NCBI GenBank assembly: GCA_017536845.1
Contig: JAFWCP010000258.1
Span: 1-6,974, forward strand
DNA: 6,974 nt
Direction of reading: 5' to 3'
DNA from: Solobacterium sp.
GTDB lineage: Bacteria > Bacillota_I > Bacilli_A > Erysipelotrichales > Erysipelotrichaceae
Part shown: one piece after another, positions 5,322 to 6,974 of the stretch
How the letters are laid out: every line of letters begins with the position of its first letter
Position numbering within the stretch: the stretch's first letter is position 1
Position numbers and translations under genes: made by a program
The notes under the pieces: generated by a model
What the model saw: only the letters and a program-made list of their open reading frames with translations
Database searches by the model: none
What the model was told of the DNA's origin: nothing

Positions 5322-6217
5322 AAAAGGTACTTGTCATTGCCGGGCCGACGGCGGCCGGCAAGACCGCTTTTTCCATCCGCCTGGCCAAGGCGTTCCATGC
5401 CGAAATCATTTCCGGCGATTCGATCCAGGTCTACCGCGGCCTGGACATCGGCTCGGGCAAGGTGACCGAAGAAGAGATGGACGGGGTCGTGCACCATCTG
5501 CTGGATATCCGCGACCCCTCAGAAAACTACAGCGTCTCCGATTTCCAGAAGGCGGCCAGGGAGGTCATTGACCGCAATGACGGTCTCTCCATCATCTGCG
5601 GCGGCACCGGCCTTTATCTGAAGGCGTGCCTGTATGATTATGAATTTGAAGAAGAAAAAGACAGGGATGCCCGCGACAGTGAACTGGAAGCCTTTGACAA
5701 TGAAACGTTATGGGCCATGCTGAAGGAAGCGGATCCGGTACAGGCAGAAAAGATCCATGTCAACAACCGGGTGAGGCTGCTGCGTTCGCTGACGATTCTG
5801 AAGCATACCGGCCAGCCGCAGAGCTTCCGGGAAGCACAGCAGAAGCATGAGATGATCTATGATGCCTTGATCTTAGGCTGCACGATGCCCCGCAGCAGGC
5901 TGCATGAGCGTATCAATCTGCGGGTGGAAAAGATGTTTGAGGCCGGCCTGGAACAGGAGGTCAGAGGCCTTCTCGAGAAAGGCGTGACCTTTCAGGATCC
6001 GGGCATGAAGGGGATCGGCTACCGGGAGTGGGAACCGTACTTTCAGGGACAGTGTTCCGCCGAAGAAGTCAAAACAGCCATCCAGACGCATTCCCGCCAG
6101 TTTGCCCGCCGTCAGTATACCTGGCTCAACCATCAGATGCCGGTGCACTGGTTCAATATTCTGGATGAGGAAGAAACCGAAGCGGCCGAACAGACAGCAC
6201 GGAGGTGGTACCAATGA
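5318..6217 (+). CDS. miaA: tRNA dimethylallyltransferase MiaA
   Basis: This 299-residue protein, of normal family length, transfers a dimethylallyl group from DMAPP to N6 of A37 in tRNAs that read codons starting with U, helping reading-frame maintenance. The P-loop GPTAAGKT lies at 9-16. The SGDSIQVYRG segment (32-41) holds the likely catalytic D34. GGTGLY is at 95-100, and the helical insert follows. The family's HERINLRVEKMFEAGL and GIGYRE segments and the C-terminal SRQFARRQYTW run (259-269) are all present. GSGK at 45-48 replaces the common GTAK, a mild variation. ATG (5318) overlaps the mutL TGA as ATGA, so translation is probably coupled. The stop overlaps the next start in the same way. 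Confidence 0.96.
   Translation: MKKVLVIAGPTAAGKTAFSIRLAKAFHAEIISGDSIQVYRGLDIGSGKVTEEEMDGVVHHLLDIRDPSENYSVSDFQKAAREVIDRNDGLSIICGGTGLYLKACLYDYEFEEEKDRDARDSELEAFDNETLWAMLKEADPVQAEKIHVNNRVRLLRSLTILKHTGQPQSFREAQQKHEMIYDALILGCTMPRSRLHERINLRVEKMFEAGLEQEVRGLLEKGVTFQDPGMKGIGYREWEPYFQGQCSAEEVKTAIQTHSRQFARRQYTWLNHQMPVHWFNILDEEETEAAEQTARRWYQ
6201..6206 (+). promoter_or_regulatory. Shine-Dalgarno site for the gene at 6214
   Basis: GGAGGT inside the end of miaA lies seven bases before the ATG at 6214. It overlaps an in-frame GTG at 6205 and so rules that start out. Confidence 0.8.
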
Positions 6218-6726
6218 ACCGCAGGCTGATCAGAAAAGACATCAAAGGGCAGATCTTCCTGATGACGATGATCATGACGGTGGTCTTTGCCCTGGTACAG
6301 ATCATACGGCCGATGTTCATCCAGAGCTATATCCTGTTTCCCAGAGCATTGATGATCGGGGCAGTCCTGACTGTGACCGGTTATGTGCTGTTCCGTCTGA
6401 ACTATCTGTTATGCACTTTCATGATCTTCCGGGAAGTGAAAAAGGCAGAAGAAAAAACCGGCGATCTGTTTGAAACCCAGACCTTCCGCCGCATTGCGAA
6501 GGATTTCTACGGTTCAGAAGACTATCTTCTGGTCCGGGAATACTGGGCATATGAGATCTGGCATCGCTCTGATGTCAGTGATATCAGTCTGGTAACGGAT
6601 CAGAAAGGCCGCAGGCAGGCTGCCCTGACGCTGGTCGGGGAAGAGGTGCCCCGGCTGATCCGGCTTCAGGATCCGGAAGAATCGTGGGCAAAACTGAAAC
6701 AGTGGCAGCGGGAAGGTGAACATTAA
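6214..6726 (+). CDS. Two-helix membrane protein of unknown function
   Basis: This 170-residue protein is not one I recognise. A basic N-terminus (R3, R4, R7, K8) leads to two membrane helices at about 13-33 and 45-70, with a soluble C-terminal region of about 95 residues that the charge pattern places in the cytoplasm. That region begins with a Lys/Glu-rich helix and has a Tyr/Trp-rich stretch (DYLLVREYWAYEIWH), then a likely beta segment (ISLVTDQKGRRQAALTLV) and a helical, charged end. A helical hairpin followed by a cytosolic beta-rich domain is a plan seen in several small membrane families, but no signature fixes one. Its ATG overlaps the miaA stop as ATGA, so it is the third gene of the mutL operon and its translation is probably coupled. 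No hairpin terminator follows. Confidence 0.85.
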   Translation: MNRRLIRKDIKGQIFLMTMIMTVVFALVQIIRPMFIQSYILFPRALMIGAVLTVTGYVLFRLNYLLCTFMIFREVKKAEEKTGDLFETQTFRRIAKDFYGSEDYLLVREYWAYEIWHRSDVSDISLVTDQKGRRQAALTLVGEEVPRLIRLQDPEESWAKLKQWQREGEH

Positions 6727-6747
6727 ATGAATCTTAAGGCATGTGGT

Positions 6748-6775
6748 TTGACTTTTCATCAAAGCCGGCTAATAT
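6748..6775 (+). promoter_or_regulatory. Candidate promoter of the BI-1 family gene
   Basis: TTGACT (6748-6753, 5 of 6) is followed by TAATAT at 6770-6775 with a 16-base spacer; TATTAA at 6773-6778 (spacer 19) is an alternative. The gap from 6727 contains no terminator-like hairpin, so read-through from the mutL operon remains possible. Confidence 0.5.
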
Positions 6776-6786
6776 TAATACTGTTT

Positions 6787-6794
6787 AAGGAGGT
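6787..6794 (+). promoter_or_regulatory. Strong Shine-Dalgarno site for the BI-1 family gene
   Basis: AAGGAGGT is a near-perfect anti-16S match placed eight bases before the ATG at 6803. It is the strongest ribosome site in the window. Confidence 0.85.
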
Positions 6795-6802
6795 AGCACA
6801 AT

Positions 6803-6974
6803 ATGTATGAATATGAGAGAAACCAGGCATACACAGCTGATGCCGGTTCGCTGAACGCATATATGACCAAAGTCTTTCTGAACATGGCTGTCGGCCTGGG
6901 CCTGACTGCGCTGGTCGCCTTCCTGGGATACTATTCCGTTATGACCGGCGGCATCTTCTATACGATTCTTGTAA
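6803..6974 (+). CDS. Bax inhibitor-1 (YccA/YbhL-like) family membrane protein, partial
   Basis: Only the first 57 codons are present; the right edge cuts the gene. A Tyr-rich N-terminal tail (MYEYERNQAYTADAG) leads to LNAYMTKVFLNMAVGLGLTA, which matches the family's typical opening of the first membrane helix (about 22-42). A second helix starts near residue 50. Family members are seven-helix inner-membrane proteins; some act as pH-sensitive calcium leak channels, and other bacterial members interact with the FtsH protease system. Which applies here cannot be seen. It has its own promoter and a very strong ribosome site, suggesting independent and possibly high expression. Family assignment rests on the N-terminus alone. 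Confidence 0.75.
   Translation, partial: MYEYERNQAYTADAGSLNAYMTKVFLNMAVGLGLTALVAFLGYYSVMTGGIFYTILV

Noticed and set aside
6727..6802. Terminator between the mutL operon and the BI-1 family gene
   Set aside because: I saw no stem followed by a T run in this gap.

Overview
The window reads as a chromosomal segment of a Gram-positive bacterium of the Bacillota. The support is indirect: strong purine-rich Shine-Dalgarno sites, a mutL-miaA pair, a membrane-anchored GH25 muramidase, and a zinc-ribbon/membrane/SH3-like protein of a type common in that phylum. Base composition looks roughly balanced, and TGA is used as a normal stop. An Erysipelotrichia-like origin is my guess and cannot be proved from this sequence. 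There are no RNA genes, insertion sequences or CRISPR repeats. No stretch over 300 bases lacks a gene.

Layout. Positions 1-1033 (minus) hold the 5' part of a gene for a zinc-ribbon, acidic-linker, single-membrane-helix, SH3-like protein; it runs off the left edge. A 266-base divergent gap (1034-1299) holds overlapping opposite promoters, a possible 26-residue small ORF (1108-1188), a hairpin and a second plus-strand promoter. Positions 1300-1857 (plus) encode an unrecognised single-pass protein with an exported domain. Positions 1908-2804 (plus) encode a membrane-anchored GH25 lysozyme-like muramidase whose -10 box lies so close to its ATG that the mRNA may be leaderless. It converges tail to tail with a YigZ/IMPACT-family gene (2801-3406, minus), the two stop codons sharing a TTAA. 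yigZ diverges from mutL across only 43 bases. mutL (3450-5321), miaA (5318-6217) and an unknown two-helix membrane protein (6214-6726) form a tightly packed operon with two ATGA overlaps. A new promoter and a strong ribosome site then lead into a Bax-inhibitor-1 family membrane protein (6803 onward, cut by the right edge).

How the genes relate. mutL and miaA are a widespread bacterial pair (mismatch repair; modification of tRNA position A37), here joined by a coupled membrane protein of unknown role. The left half is mainly envelope-related: an exported SH3-like protein, an anchored unknown and an anchored muramidase.

The most notable observation is in MutL. The N-terminal GHKL ATPase is intact, but every recognisable element of the C-terminal endonuclease site usual in Gram-positive MutL is substituted (DQHA, the ACR-type cysteine and CPHGRP), as is the glutamine of the beta-clamp-binding motif. 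This points to a nicking-deficient MutL in a lineage where MutL normally supplies the nick. I found no clear sign of a wholly new multi-gene system.
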